Positions 17,087-25,318 of a stretch of DNA of 64,000 nucleotides are shown here, piece after piece. The first letter of the stretch is position 1; each line of letters opens with the position of its first letter. The position numbers and the translations under genes are program-made. The notes under the pieces were generated by a model. That model did not search any database, had not been told where the DNA came from, and saw only the letters and a program-made list of their open reading frames with translations. The stretch spans positions 62,001 through 126,000 of the forward strand of contig DLCN01000015.1 in NCBI GenBank assembly GCA_002480645.1, in the 5' to 3' direction. Origin of the DNA: Balneolaceae bacterium UBA7797. Lineage in GTDB: Bacteria; Bacteroidota; Rhodothermia; Balneolales; Balneolaceae.

Positions 17087-17614
17087 TTAATTCAGATATC
17101 TTTCTTTTATGATATTCACATGATGCTGCTCATGCCCTGCGATAATATGTGCAATTGCCCGCACTGTGACTTTGGTCGAGTTCGCTTCCCCACTCATATT
17201 GATCATATCCTTGGTCATATTGGATAACAGATGAATGGTAGCGACACGAACGGCTAAAAATTCGTTACTCAAATTTGAGAGGGTTCGTTTGTTGTAGTTA
17301 TTACCCACCATATACTCATTCTGATCCATTCCGGGCAGGGACTGTTTTTCTCCCCGGCTGATAGCAAGCGCCCGGTAAGAGAATACACGTTCCGTTTCAA
17401 TCATGTGGCCGATCACTTCTTTAAGCGTCCATTTGCCCATTTCGTAGGCATAGAAAGCACGTTCTGCAGGTACCGAATTAATGAGCGTAAATAATTCATG
17501 CATCTGAGTACTTAGTGTTGAAATGATATTTCCCTTTTCAACTAACTCAATGTATGGAGTATAAAAATGTGTGTATTCTGAAGAATCAGGGTATTCGTTA
17601 TCCCAAACTTCCAT
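17087..17614 (-). CDS. DinB-fold family protein
   Basis: This 175-residue protein has the DinB/YfiT four-helix fold signature. A His lies in 'KEVIGHMIETERVFSYRALA', and the C-terminal metal-binding His pair is in 'IIAGHEQHHVNIIKERY'. These three His residues form the usual metal triad. The preceding 'RAFYAYEMGKWTLKEVIG' helix is also typical. DinB-fold proteins include thiol-dependent S-transferases and uncharacterised proteins; the exact role here is unknown. It is a single gene facing the convergent glycosyltransferase gene, with only 4 bp between the two stops. Confidence 0.85.
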   Translation of the reverse strand: MEVWDNEYPDSSEYTHFYTPYIELVEKGNIISTLSTQMHELFTLINSVPAERAFYAYEMGKWTLKEVIGHMIETERVFSYRALAISRGEKQSLPGMDQNEYMVGNNYNKRTLSNLSNEFLAVRVATIHLLSNMTKDMINMSGEANSTKVTVRAIAHIIAGHEQHHVNIIKERYLN

Positions 17615-17689
17615 AGTAAACCAAACGTTTAATTAAATGCTTTTAGATGCTTATCGGCACTCAATTAACAAACGTTATTTTTTTGGCAC

Positions 17690-18478
17690 TTAAAAATTAA
17701 ATTTGGGAGCAAACTGCTTTAAAGGGAGTCCATCCTTACTCGATTCGTCCGATTCATCGTTTCTGCTGAGTTCAATGGAATAGGATATCAGTTCCGGATT
17801 GAGATACCTGCATTGATAATACACTTTTTTATCAGCGGTGGTTTTAGAGCACCGGTCGATCTCGAGCAAGGGGGTGCCTTCTTCGATCTGTAAATGCTTC
17901 GCGATGTACGGTGTTGCCGCGGCCGCAGTGAATTTATATTTACCTCCGATAATGGGTATGGAGTATTTTTCTTCGAGCACCTGATAAATGGTTTTATTAG
18001 AAAGATCTTCGTCGAGCAGGAGCTGACCATAACTCGCAGGCAGCCATGTTATATCAAGTGCAACAGGTGTTCCGTTGCCAAATCGCACCCTGTCTACCCG
18101 GATGAGCATGGAAGAGGGAGGGATCCCCAAACTGGCATTTATGTCATCCTCCGCATCCACTTTTTTGAACTTCAGTAACTTCGAAGTACTTGTGTAGCCT
18201 GCCCGTCTCATATCTTCATTAAAATCGGTGAGCTGCACCAGATGAGGACCGATCTTTTGCTCGCTCACAAAAGCTCCTAACCCTTGTTTTTTAAAGATTA
18301 ACCCTTCGTTCTCAAGGGTTTTCAGAGCCTGTCGCACGGTGATACGACTAACCGAAAAATAATCACATAATCGTTTCTCAGAAGGGAGTTTATCACCGGG
18401 TAAAAATACTTCTCGCTGGATCTCATCCCTTAGCTGATCCGCAATTTGTTGGTGTCTTGGAATGCTATTGTTTATCAT
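17690..18478 (-). CDS. GntR family transcriptional regulator with UTRA domain
   Basis: The 262-residue protein has an N-terminal winged helix-turn-helix typical of GntR ('IPRHQQIADQLRDEIQ', 'GDKLPSEKRLCDYFSVSR', 'ITVRQALKTLENEGLI') at residues 5-75. A UTRA ligand-binding domain follows at about 95-240, with 'GIPPSSMLIRVDRVRFGNG' and 'TPLLEIDRCS'. UTRA regulators (HutC/FarR type) sense small metabolites such as phosphosugars, urocanate or fatty acids. The gene is divergent from the sulfur-transport cassette, with 89 bp between the starts. An inverted repeat in that gap is a likely binding site. Whether it controls itself, the sulfur genes or something distant cannot be decided from sequence. 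Confidence 0.9.
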   Translation of the reverse strand: MINNSIPRHQQIADQLRDEIQREVFLPGDKLPSEKRLCDYFSVSRITVRQALKTLENEGLIFKKQGLGAFVSEQKIGPHLVQLTDFNEDMRRAGYTSTSKLLKFKKVDAEDDINASLGIPPSSMLIRVDRVRFGNGTPVALDITWLPASYGQLLLDEDLSNKTIYQVLEEKYSIPIIGGKYKFTAAAATPYIAKHLQIEEGTPLLEIDRCSKTTADKKVYYQCRYLNPELISYSIELSRNDESDESSKDGLPLKQFAPKFNF

Positions 18479-18509
18479 TTGTTTCTTAATAATAGCTCAC
18501 TAAAAGCGT

Positions 18510-18533
18510 CTTGTTATAATATGTTGTAACAAG
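18510..18533. promoter_or_regulatory. Inverted repeat between gntR and the sulfur cassette (candidate operator)
   Basis: CTTGTTA and TAACAAG form perfect 7-bp arms with a 10-bp centre, giving a 24-bp dyad in the 89-bp gap between the divergent GntR-type gene and the YeeE-like gene. Size and symmetry suit a dimeric winged-helix regulator. It lies close to where both promoters should be, so binding could repress both. The link to this GntR protein is inferred from position. Confidence 0.5.
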
Positions 18534-18567
18534 TTTACAGCAATTCATAAACTCACTCAAGTAAAAA

Positions 18568-19134
18568 ATGATATTTGACATATTGAATAAACCACTAGCA
18601 TGGTACATCGCCGGGCCTCTCATCGGGCTCATGGTACCGTTGCTATATGTAATTGGAAATAAAGCCTTTGGTATTTCATCCAGTTTCAGGCATGCATGTG
18701 CAACAGTGTTGCCCAAAAGCATCCCTTACTTTAATTATGACTGGAAAGAGAAAGGTGGATGGAACCTAAAGTTTGCGCTTGGAATCCTGCTTGGGGGTAT
18801 ACTTGCGCAATTCACAATACCGGACAATTATCATATTGATCTGGCAACTTCCACCATTCAAACACTGAAGGGCTACGGAATTACCGATTTTTCAGGATTT
18901 GTTCCCAAAGAGCTCTTTACATGGAATAATGTATTGACGCTGCAAGGAATCTCATTTATGATAATTGGTGGAATTATGATTGGTTTTGGAACCCGGTACG
19001 CCAGTGGCTGTACCGCAGGGCATGGGATAACCGGAATGGCGAATCTGCAAAAAGCTTCGCTCATTGCCACGGTTTCTTTCTTTGCAGGTGGAATGATCAC
19101 CACCTATTTCATCATACCATTCATCATCAATTAA
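18568..19134 (+). CDS. YeeE/YedE family sulfur-compound permease, N-terminal-half type
   Basis: The 188-residue membrane protein belongs to the YeeE/YedE (DUF395) family, which moves thiosulfate or related reduced sulfur into cells. The hallmark 'YASGCTAGHGITGMANLQKA' is present near residues 145-165; its Cys is the conserved pore cysteine. Several hydrophobic helices are visible, including the N-terminal 'WYIAGPLIGLMVPLLYVIG'. In E. coli YeeE one chain carries both halves; here, as in many Bacteroidota, the halves are on two adjacent genes and this is the first. It is followed immediately by the second half, a CstB-like enzyme and a TauE-type exporter, so it should be the entry point of a sulfane-sulfur pathway. 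Confidence 0.9.
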   Translation: MIFDILNKPLAWYIAGPLIGLMVPLLYVIGNKAFGISSSFRHACATVLPKSIPYFNYDWKEKGGWNLKFALGILLGGILAQFTIPDNYHIDLATSTIQTLKGYGITDFSGFVPKELFTWNNVLTLQGISFMIIGGIMIGFGTRYASGCTAGHGITGMANLQKASLIATVSFFAGGMITTYFIIPFIIN

Positions 19135-19140
19135 GTGAAA

Positions 19141-19548
19141 ATGAGATTTATATTTAGTGGAATATTCTTTGGGTTTGTATTGGTTAAGTCGGAAGTGATT
19201 TCATGGTTTCGTATTCAGGAAATGTTCCTGTTCGATTCCATTCACATGTATGGAGTTTTTGCAACGGCAATACTCACGGGCTTTATAGCCATTCAGTTAA
19301 TTAAAAGATTTGAATTAAACGATCTGTCCGGTAATCAGATCGAGATCACTGAAAAAGATAACAGTGTCTCTTTCAGATATGTGGCCGGAGGATTAATATT
19401 CGGGCTGGGTTGGGCCTGCACGGGCGCTTGTCCCGGACCCTTATATGCATTGATCGGAGCAGGATATCCGATCTATTTTATTCCGTTGGTCGGAGCAATG
19501 GTTGGAGCTGCTCTCTACGGAAGATTTCAGGCGAAATTAAAACACTAA
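19141..19548 (+). CDS. YeeE/YedE family (DUF6691-type) permease, second half
   Basis: The product has an N-terminal 'MRFIFSGIFFGFVLVKSE', then membrane helices, and the second conserved cysteine block 'GWACTGACPGPLYALIGAG'. Together with the preceding gene it gives the two Cys motifs found in one chain of full-length YeeE, so the pair probably forms one transporter. A GTG at 19135 directly abuts the stop of the first half and could be the start; I favour the ATG two codons later (135 residues), which matches relatives. The tight spacing supports coupled translation. Its role in thiosulfate or sulfide/persulfide movement is inferred from the family and from the downstream persulfide dioxygenase. 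Confidence 0.88.
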   Translation: MRFIFSGIFFGFVLVKSEVISWFRIQEMFLFDSIHMYGVFATAILTGFIAIQLIKRFELNDLSGNQIEITEKDNSVSFRYVAGGLIFGLGWACTGACPGPLYALIGAGYPIYFIPLVGAMVGAALYGRFQAKLKH

Positions 19549-19575
19549 ACAACAACTAATAATTATTATAACAAG

Positions 19576-20991
19576 ATGTTTTTTGAGCAAATATTCGAAG
19601 AAAAACTAGCGCAGTATGCTTACGTGATCGGATGTCAGAAATCCGGCGAAGCTATTGTTATTGACCCCATGCGCGACATACAGCGATATGAAGAATTAGC
19701 CGCTAAGAACAATCTCAAAATTGTGGCAGCTGCCGATACTCATATCCATGCTGATTACATTTCAGGTCTGCGTGAATTCGCTGAAAAAGGCGTTAAAGTC
19801 TACGTTTCTGACGAAGGTGATGCTGACTGGAAATATGAGTGGGCGATCAACAGCGATTATAACTATCAGCTGCTAAAAGATGGAGACGAGTTTAAGATCG
19901 GAAACATCATTTTTAAAGCAGTATACAGCCCCGGGCACACACCTGAGCATTTAAGTTACCTGGTAACTGACGGAGCGACTACTACCGAGCCAATGGGTAT
20001 TTGTAGTGGTGACTTCGTATTTGTAGGCGACGTAGGTCGTCCGGATCTTCTTGAAACCGCAGCCGGTCAGGCAGGTGTAATGGAGGGTTCAGCAAAAATC
20101 CTTTACAAATCACTGGATCGCTTCAACGAGCTTCCCGACTACCTGCAGGTATGGCCTGGTCATGGTGCCGGAAGTGCTTGTGGAAAAGCATTAGGTGCGG
20201 TACCGGATTCAACTGTGGGCTACGAAAAACGATTTAACAATTCCATCAAAGCAGCAACATCCGAACAGGATTTTGTGAACTTTATTCTCGATGGTCAGCC
20301 AGAGCCCCCCATGTATTTTGCCAGAATGAAACGGGATAACAAGATCGGTCCTAACGTTCTGGGAGAAATGCCATCGCCAACTAAACTAACTGTGGCTGAG
20401 ATCGTTGAAAAATCAAATGCAGATAATGCTGTGTTGGTTGATTCCCGTGATCGCGAAACATATGTATCCGGTCATCTTAAAGGATCTCTTTTCGCTCCAA
20501 TGGCGAAAGAATTCAACACGGTTGTAGGATCTTATGTAACCGAAGATCAGGATATATATCTGGTAGTTGAAGAAGATAAAGTGGATGAAGCAGTTGTTGA
20601 CCTGATCAGAATTGGTTTGGACAACGTTAAAGGATACATCACTCCACAGGATCTGGAAGGATACAGCGATCTTGTTGAAACTCCGGTTCTGAAAATTGAT
20701 GATGTGATGAAACTGGTGGCAACAGGTGATTATCATATTCTTGATGTACGTAAGAAAACCGAATATGACCTTGGTCACCATCCCGATGCAATTAACATTG
20801 CGCACACCCGACTGTTAGCACGAATTGATGAGGTTCCAACGGATAAACCACTCATCGTTCACTGCCAGACAGGGGTTCGCTCATCTTATGCTGCGGGTCT
20901 GCTGAACAGCAAGGGCTTTGAAGTGCTGCTGGTAGTAGATGATGTGGCACCATGGTTAGCAAAAGAGCATTTATTGGCCGGAGCTGAATAA
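19576..20991 (+). CDS. CstB-like persulfide dioxygenase-sulfurtransferase (MBL + pseudo-rhodanese + rhodanese)
   Basis: The 471-residue protein has three parts. Residues 1-245 are a metallo-beta-lactamase domain: 'ADTHIHADYISGLREF' gives His56 and His58, 'YSPGHTPEHL' gives His121, and 'CSGDFVFVGDVGRPDL' gives Asp146, matching the iron ligands of ETHE1-type persulfide dioxygenases. Residues about 275-360 form a rhodanese-like domain with Glu/Asp-rich sequence ('LVVEEDKVDEAV') where a catalytic Cys would be, so it is a pseudo-rhodanese. Residues about 370-471 form an active-looking rhodanese with 'HCQTGVRSSYAAG', Cys430. This order and the N-terminal 'MFFEQIF' match CstB of the staphylococcal cst operon, which oxidises low-molecular-weight persulfides and makes thiosulfate. 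It sits between the YeeE halves and a TauE-type exporter. Confidence 0.9.
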   Translation: MFFEQIFEEKLAQYAYVIGCQKSGEAIVIDPMRDIQRYEELAAKNNLKIVAAADTHIHADYISGLREFAEKGVKVYVSDEGDADWKYEWAINSDYNYQLLKDGDEFKIGNIIFKAVYSPGHTPEHLSYLVTDGATTTEPMGICSGDFVFVGDVGRPDLLETAAGQAGVMEGSAKILYKSLDRFNELPDYLQVWPGHGAGSACGKALGAVPDSTVGYEKRFNNSIKAATSEQDFVNFILDGQPEPPMYFARMKRDNKIGPNVLGEMPSPTKLTVAEIVEKSNADNAVLVDSRDRETYVSGHLKGSLFAPMAKEFNTVVGSYVTEDQDIYLVVEEDKVDEAVVDLIRIGLDNVKGYITPQDLEGYSDLVETPVLKIDDVMKLVATGDYHILDVRKKTEYDLGHHPDAINIAHTRLLARIDEVPTDKPLIVHCQTGVRSSYAAGLLNSKGFEVLLVVDDVAPWLAKEHLLAGAE

Positions 20992-21753
20992 ATGTTACTC
21001 GCCTTATTAGGCGCGCTTTTAATTGGACTTTCACTGGGGCTCTTGGGCTCCGGTGGGTCTATTTTAACCGTGCCGGTTTTAGTTTATCTGGTAGGAGAAC
21101 CGGACAAGGTAGCTATTGCCGAATCTTTGGGAATTGTAGCCGGAATCAGCCTTGTCGGGGCGCTTCCCTATGCTGTTCAGAAAGAAGTGGATTGGAAAAG
21201 TGTGTTCTTCTTTGGAATTCCCGGAATGATCGGAACATATGGCGGTGCAGCTATTTCTGCCTACATATCAGGAACTACGCAGTTGCTGATATTTGGAGTG
21301 GTTATGTTGCTGGCTGCTTACTTCATGATCAAAGGCAAGCGATCTGATCTGGAAGAAGTTAAAGAACACAAACGTGCTCCCATCTGGCTGTTAGTTGGAG
21401 AAGGACTGATCGTTGGTGTGTTAACCGGACTGGTAGGTGTTGGCGGAGGATTTCTGATCATTCCGGCTCTCGTTCTGCTGGGCGGATTAGATATGCGAAT
21501 TGCCGTTGGCACCAGTTTATTCATCATTGCAGCTAAAAGCATGATGGGTTTCTATAAATACCTTGACGTTTTAGAAAGCGAACATTTGCAGGTTAATTGG
21601 GAATTGGTTGGTATTTTTGCTCTGATCGGTATTGTTGGTAGCTATGTTGGCAACAAGCTGAGTAAGAAGATCCCTCAAACTACCCTTAAACGCGGATTTG
21701 GTTTTTTCCTCATTCTCATGGGTATTTTTATTCTGTACACCAATATCAGTTAA
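20992..21753 (+). CDS. TSUP family (TauE/SafE) sulfite/sulfur exporter
   Basis: The 253-residue protein is almost entirely hydrophobic, with about eight membrane helices arranged in two repeats. Typical TauE/SafE blocks are 'GLSLGLLGSGGSILTVPVLV' in repeat one and 'LTGLVGVGGGFLIIPALV' in repeat two. The family exports sulfite, sulfoacetate or similar anions, or moves sulfane sulfur across the membrane. The ATG directly follows the stop of the CstB-like gene with no gap, so they are coupled. In the S. aureus cst locus a TauE protein also accompanies CstB, which supports export of an oxidised sulfur product or import of persulfide here. The tag gene begins convergently only 3 bp after its stop. 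Confidence 0.92.
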   Translation: MLLALLGALLIGLSLGLLGSGGSILTVPVLVYLVGEPDKVAIAESLGIVAGISLVGALPYAVQKEVDWKSVFFFGIPGMIGTYGGAAISAYISGTTQLLIFGVVMLLAAYFMIKGKRSDLEEVKEHKRAPIWLLVGEGLIVGVLTGLVGVGGGFLIIPALVLLGGLDMRIAVGTSLFIIAAKSMMGFYKYLDVLESEHLQVNWELVGIFALIGIVGSYVGNKLSKKIPQTTLKRGFGFFLILMGIFILYTNIS

Positions 21754-21756
21754 TGG

Positions 21757-22326
21757 TTATACCTGATCGTATCTGAAGCAATCTGTGGTATGATCATTTA
21801 CCAGCCCGCAGGCCTGCATATGGGCATACATGATGGTACTGCCTACAAATTTGAATCCCCGCTTTTTCAGATCTTTACTCAGTGCATCTGATTCAGCTGA
21901 AGTAGCGGGGACTTCAGACATGCTCTTCCACGAATTCAGGATGGGTTTACCATCTACAAATGACCATATATAATCGTCGAAACTGCCGAATTCCTGCTGT
22001 ACTTCAATGAATTTTTGAGCATTGGTCACAGCACCGCGAACTTTAAGTTTATTGCGGATTATTCCTTCAAACTGAAGTAATTGCAGGATCTTATCCTCAT
22101 CAAATGCAGCAACTTTTTCCACTTCAAAATCGGCGAATGCAGTTCGGTATCCCTCTCTTTTTTTAAGCACTGTATCCCAGCTTAATCCGGCTTGTGCACC
22201 TTCGAGAATAAGAAACTCGAAATGTGTTTTATCATCATGAACCGGAACTCCCCACTCGGTATCGTGGTATAGAGTATAGTATTCGGGTTTATCGGTGGCC
22301 CAAAGGCATCGTAACTTCTTGGTCAT
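21757..22326 (-). CDS. tag: DNA-3-methyladenine glycosylase I
   Basis: The 189-residue product matches Tag over its full length. It begins 'LRCLWATDKPEYYTLYHDTE' with the Cys and His zinc ligands, continues 'HFEFLILEGAQAGLSWDTVL' (the base-pocket helix with Glu and Trp), and ends 'YAHMQACGLVNDHTTDCFRY', which carries the remaining His and Cys of the zinc snap. Tag removes 3-methyladenine from alkylated DNA. All conserved positions I know are present, so it should be active. It is a single gene, convergent with the TauE-type exporter. No sign of ada-type co-regulation is visible. Confidence 0.95.
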   Translation of the reverse strand: MTKKLRCLWATDKPEYYTLYHDTEWGVPVHDDKTHFEFLILEGAQAGLSWDTVLKKREGYRTAFADFEVEKVAAFDEDKILQLLQFEGIIRNKLKVRGAVTNAQKFIEVQQEFGSFDDYIWSFVDGKPILNSWKSMSEVPATSAESDALSKDLKKRGFKFVGSTIMYAHMQACGLVNDHTTDCFRYDQV

Positions 22327-22442
22327 AAGGGTACTAAGGATTATTGCTTTATTAAGTTACTAATCGAATTACTAATTGCTGTGAATTATTAGTTACATTA
22401 TTGATTCACTCCATTTACATAATAATATCGAAGTATTAAAGA

Positions 22443-25247
22443 ATGCATTGGGAAAAAACTGTAAGAGAATTAGCAGAAAGCAGTCAGATAAGTGAAAATC
22501 TGGCAAAACATATCACTACACTCACTCAGTTACTAGAAGAACTGAGTATTGAACGGGCCGGGGAAGAGTGTATTCAGTTACTTGGCGAATTGCCTGTTTT
22601 AAGCAAAAAAGCTTTAGAAGAAGGCGATGATTCGGTCTTAAAAGAAATCGAGGATCGGTTACAGGAGTTAGAAGGGGATCAGATCCGTGAATTTTTAAGG
22701 ATATACACCACCTTTTTTCATCTCATTAACTCATTGGAGCAACATGAGATCAGTCGCATAAATCGGGAGCGGGAATTCGATGAGACTCCGGAGAAACCAA
22801 GAAACGAAAGTATTCTCGAGGCAGTACACAGAATGAAAGAAGCCGGTTATTCTTTGGAGCAGGCCTTGAATGTTTTTGAAACGATGGATATTCAGCCAAC
22901 CATTACGGCACATCCTACTGAAGCACGCCGCCGTAGTATTTTAACCAAGCAGCATGAGATCAGTGAAATGCTGAGTTGTCTGGGTAATGAGCGCCACACC
23001 ACTGAGGAGATCAAATACATCAAAAAAGAGATCCTGAATCAATTGAAATTACTTCTAATGACGGATGAAGTACGTGCCGAGCGTATGTCGGTGGAAGATG
23101 AAGTGGAGAATGGCTTGTTCTTTTTTACGAATACCATCTGGGATGTGATCCCGACTTTGTACCGAGATATTCGTATGGCTCTGGAAACGTATTACGGAGA
23201 AGCAGCAGACGATCTTCCGATCGTATTGAAATATCGTTCATGGATAGGTTCCGACAGAGACGGAAATCCCAATGTTACGTCTTCGGTAACGTGGCGTACC
23301 GTTATTGAACAGCGAAAGACTGCGCTAAAGATGTATTTACAAAAGCTGGATCATCTTCGCAGGTATCTGAGTATTTCATACAAAGAGACAGATATTTCAG
23401 ACCGACTACGCGATTCTTTACATGACGAAGAAACTAAGAATCCACTGAGTGAATTGTTTGAACGTCGATACCAGAGAGAGCCCTATCGTCGCAAGATCAC
23501 TCATATGATGCAATACATCAATGAACAACTAAAAGCGCTGGATAAGGGAAAGGAAGAGATCCTGAAAGTGGCTGAAAAATATACTTCGGAAGATTTTATC
23601 CACGATCTGGAGCTCATCAGAGAAAGTCTGATCGACCACGACCTTAAAGGATTGAGCGAGCAGGGTCGACTGCAGGATCTGATCTTTTGTGCAAAGACCT
23701 TCGGATTCCACTTAACGGCATTAGATATTCGTCAGCATAGCCGGTTACATGAAGAAACCGTAGAAGAATTACTGAGTAAAGGAAATGTGCTGGATAATTA
23801 CTCGGAATTATCGGAAGAGGATAAGATCGCTCTGTTAAAGAAAGAACTACAGAATCCGCGACCATTAAGTCCGTTTAACAGCGAACGTACGGAGGTTTCA
23901 AAGAAAGTTCTTACCGTTTTTGAAGAGATCCGTGATATGCTGCAATTGGATAAAAACACCTTTGGCAGCTACATCATTAGTATGACTCACGGCGTAAGTG
24001 ATATGCTGGAAGTTCTTCTTATAGCCAAAGAGTTAGGCTTATGGAAACTCAGCGAACATGGTGTTGACAGTCCGTTAGATGTTGTACCACTTTTTGAAAC
24101 CATTAGTGATCTTGAAGCATCCAAAGATCTGATGGCTCAGATTTTTGAAGATTCTTTGTTCAGTAAACATATAGAGTCGCGCGGAAATTTCCAGGAGATC
24201 ATGTTGGGTTATTCTGATAGTAACAAAGATGGTGGTTACTGGATGGCTAACTGGGCGCTGAATAAAGCTCAGTACGATCTGGGAATGGTTTGCAGAAAAT
24301 ATGGAATTGACTTCCGGTTGTTCCACGGTCGAGGCGGTACCGTTGGTCGGGGTGGAGGCCAGTCGAATAAAGCCATCATTGCCATGCCGGATGTCAGCAA
24401 TAATGGGCGGATCCGGTTTACAGAACAGGGAGAAGTGATCTCGTTCCGGTATTCTCTGGCAAGTATTGCTCATCGCCATTTGGAGCAGTTGGTAAACGCC
24501 ATGGTACAGGTCACGATGAGTCAGAATAACAAGCCCGGCTATCTCACTGATAAAGATGATGAGTGGGATATGATGCAGGAATTGGCACACATCACCATGG
24601 ATTCTTATCGTAGCCTGATCGATGACGAAAATTTCTGGGATTGGTATTACCATATCACTCCCATAGAACACATCGGAAAGTTACCGATCGCATCGAGGCC
24701 GGTTTCCAGAAAGAAGACCGGTAAACTGCAGTTTGAAGATCTCAGAGCCATCCCATGGGTATTTGCCTGGACACAGGTGCGTTATAATGTACCTGGTTGG
24801 TATGGCATTGGAAAAGGACTGGAGCAAGTGATCGAAAAATATCCGAATGCGAAAGAAGTGATCGGTCGCTGGCATAAGGAGTGGACATTCTTCCATACGG
24901 TGATGAATAATTCTCAGCGCGAAATTGCCCGTACCCATCTTGCTACTTCTGAGATCTACAATACAGGTAGAGATATGGAATTCCATAACAGAATTCAGAC
25001 TGATCTGGATCTGGCTATAAAGAATATCACTGCAATGACAGGTTATGAGGATATTCTCGGGCATAATAAAGTAATTCAGCACTCTATTTTATTCCGAAAT
25101 CCATTCACGTATCCGCTAAACATTATGCAGGCAGAGTTACTGAAAAGATGGGAAGAGGTGACGGATGAAAAGGAGAAAGAAGAACTCACAGAATTAATAT
25201 TTCTGAATATCAATGGAATTGCAGCGGCAATGCAAAGTACGGGTTGA
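22443..25247 (+). CDS. ppc: Phosphoenolpyruvate carboxylase
   Basis: This 934-residue protein is a full-length bacterial-type PEP carboxylase, which adds bicarbonate to PEP to replenish oxaloacetate. The catalytic His region is 'PTITAHPTEARRRSIL' near residues 152-167. The PEP-site blocks are 'GSDRDGNPNVT' near 277, 'GYSDSNKDGGYWMANW' near 590 and the glycine-rich loop 'FHGRGGTVGRGGGQSNKAI' near 620-640. The C-terminus ends in '...INGIAAAMQSTG', matching the allosteric Asn-containing tail. The N-terminal 100 residues diverge from E. coli, which is common in this phylum. It is monocistronic as far as spacing shows. Confidence 0.97.
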   Translation: MHWEKTVRELAESSQISENLAKHITTLTQLLEELSIERAGEECIQLLGELPVLSKKALEEGDDSVLKEIEDRLQELEGDQIREFLRIYTTFFHLINSLEQHEISRINREREFDETPEKPRNESILEAVHRMKEAGYSLEQALNVFETMDIQPTITAHPTEARRRSILTKQHEISEMLSCLGNERHTTEEIKYIKKEILNQLKLLLMTDEVRAERMSVEDEVENGLFFFTNTIWDVIPTLYRDIRMALETYYGEAADDLPIVLKYRSWIGSDRDGNPNVTSSVTWRTVIEQRKTALKMYLQKLDHLRRYLSISYKETDISDRLRDSLHDEETKNPLSELFERRYQREPYRRKITHMMQYINEQLKALDKGKEEILKVAEKYTSEDFIHDLELIRESLIDHDLKGLSEQGRLQDLIFCAKTFGFHLTALDIRQHSRLHEETVEELLSKGNVLDNYSELSEEDKIALLKKELQNPRPLSPFNSERTEVSKKVLTVFEEIRDMLQLDKNTFGSYIISMTHGVSDMLEVLLIAKELGLWKLSEHGVDSPLDVVPLFETISDLEASKDLMAQIFEDSLFSKHIESRGNFQEIMLGYSDSNKDGGYWMANWALNKAQYDLGMVCRKYGIDFRLFHGRGGTVGRGGGQSNKAIIAMPDVSNNGRIRFTEQGEVISFRYSLASIAHRHLEQLVNAMVQVTMSQNNKPGYLTDKDDEWDMMQELAHITMDSYRSLIDDENFWDWYYHITPIEHIGKLPIASRPVSRKKTGKLQFEDLRAIPWVFAWTQVRYNVPGWYGIGKGLEQVIEKYPNAKEVIGRWHKEWTFFHTVMNNSQREIARTHLATSEIYNTGRDMEFHNRIQTDLDLAIKNITAMTGYEDILGHNKVIQHSILFRNPFTYPLNIMQAELLKRWEEVTDEKEKEELTELIFLNINGIAAAMQSTG

Positions 25248-25318
25248 TATTTAGTACATAAAACTATTAACTATCGGGTTCTCACTTACAGTTACGAACG
25301 TTTGAATTGGCATGTATT

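Noticed and set aside
24075..24671. Long antisense open frame inside ppc (198 codons), and a similar one inside mnmA (49045-49575)
   Set aside because: They lie wholly opposite well-conserved enzymes, have no recognisable domain or start signals, and look like frame shadows.
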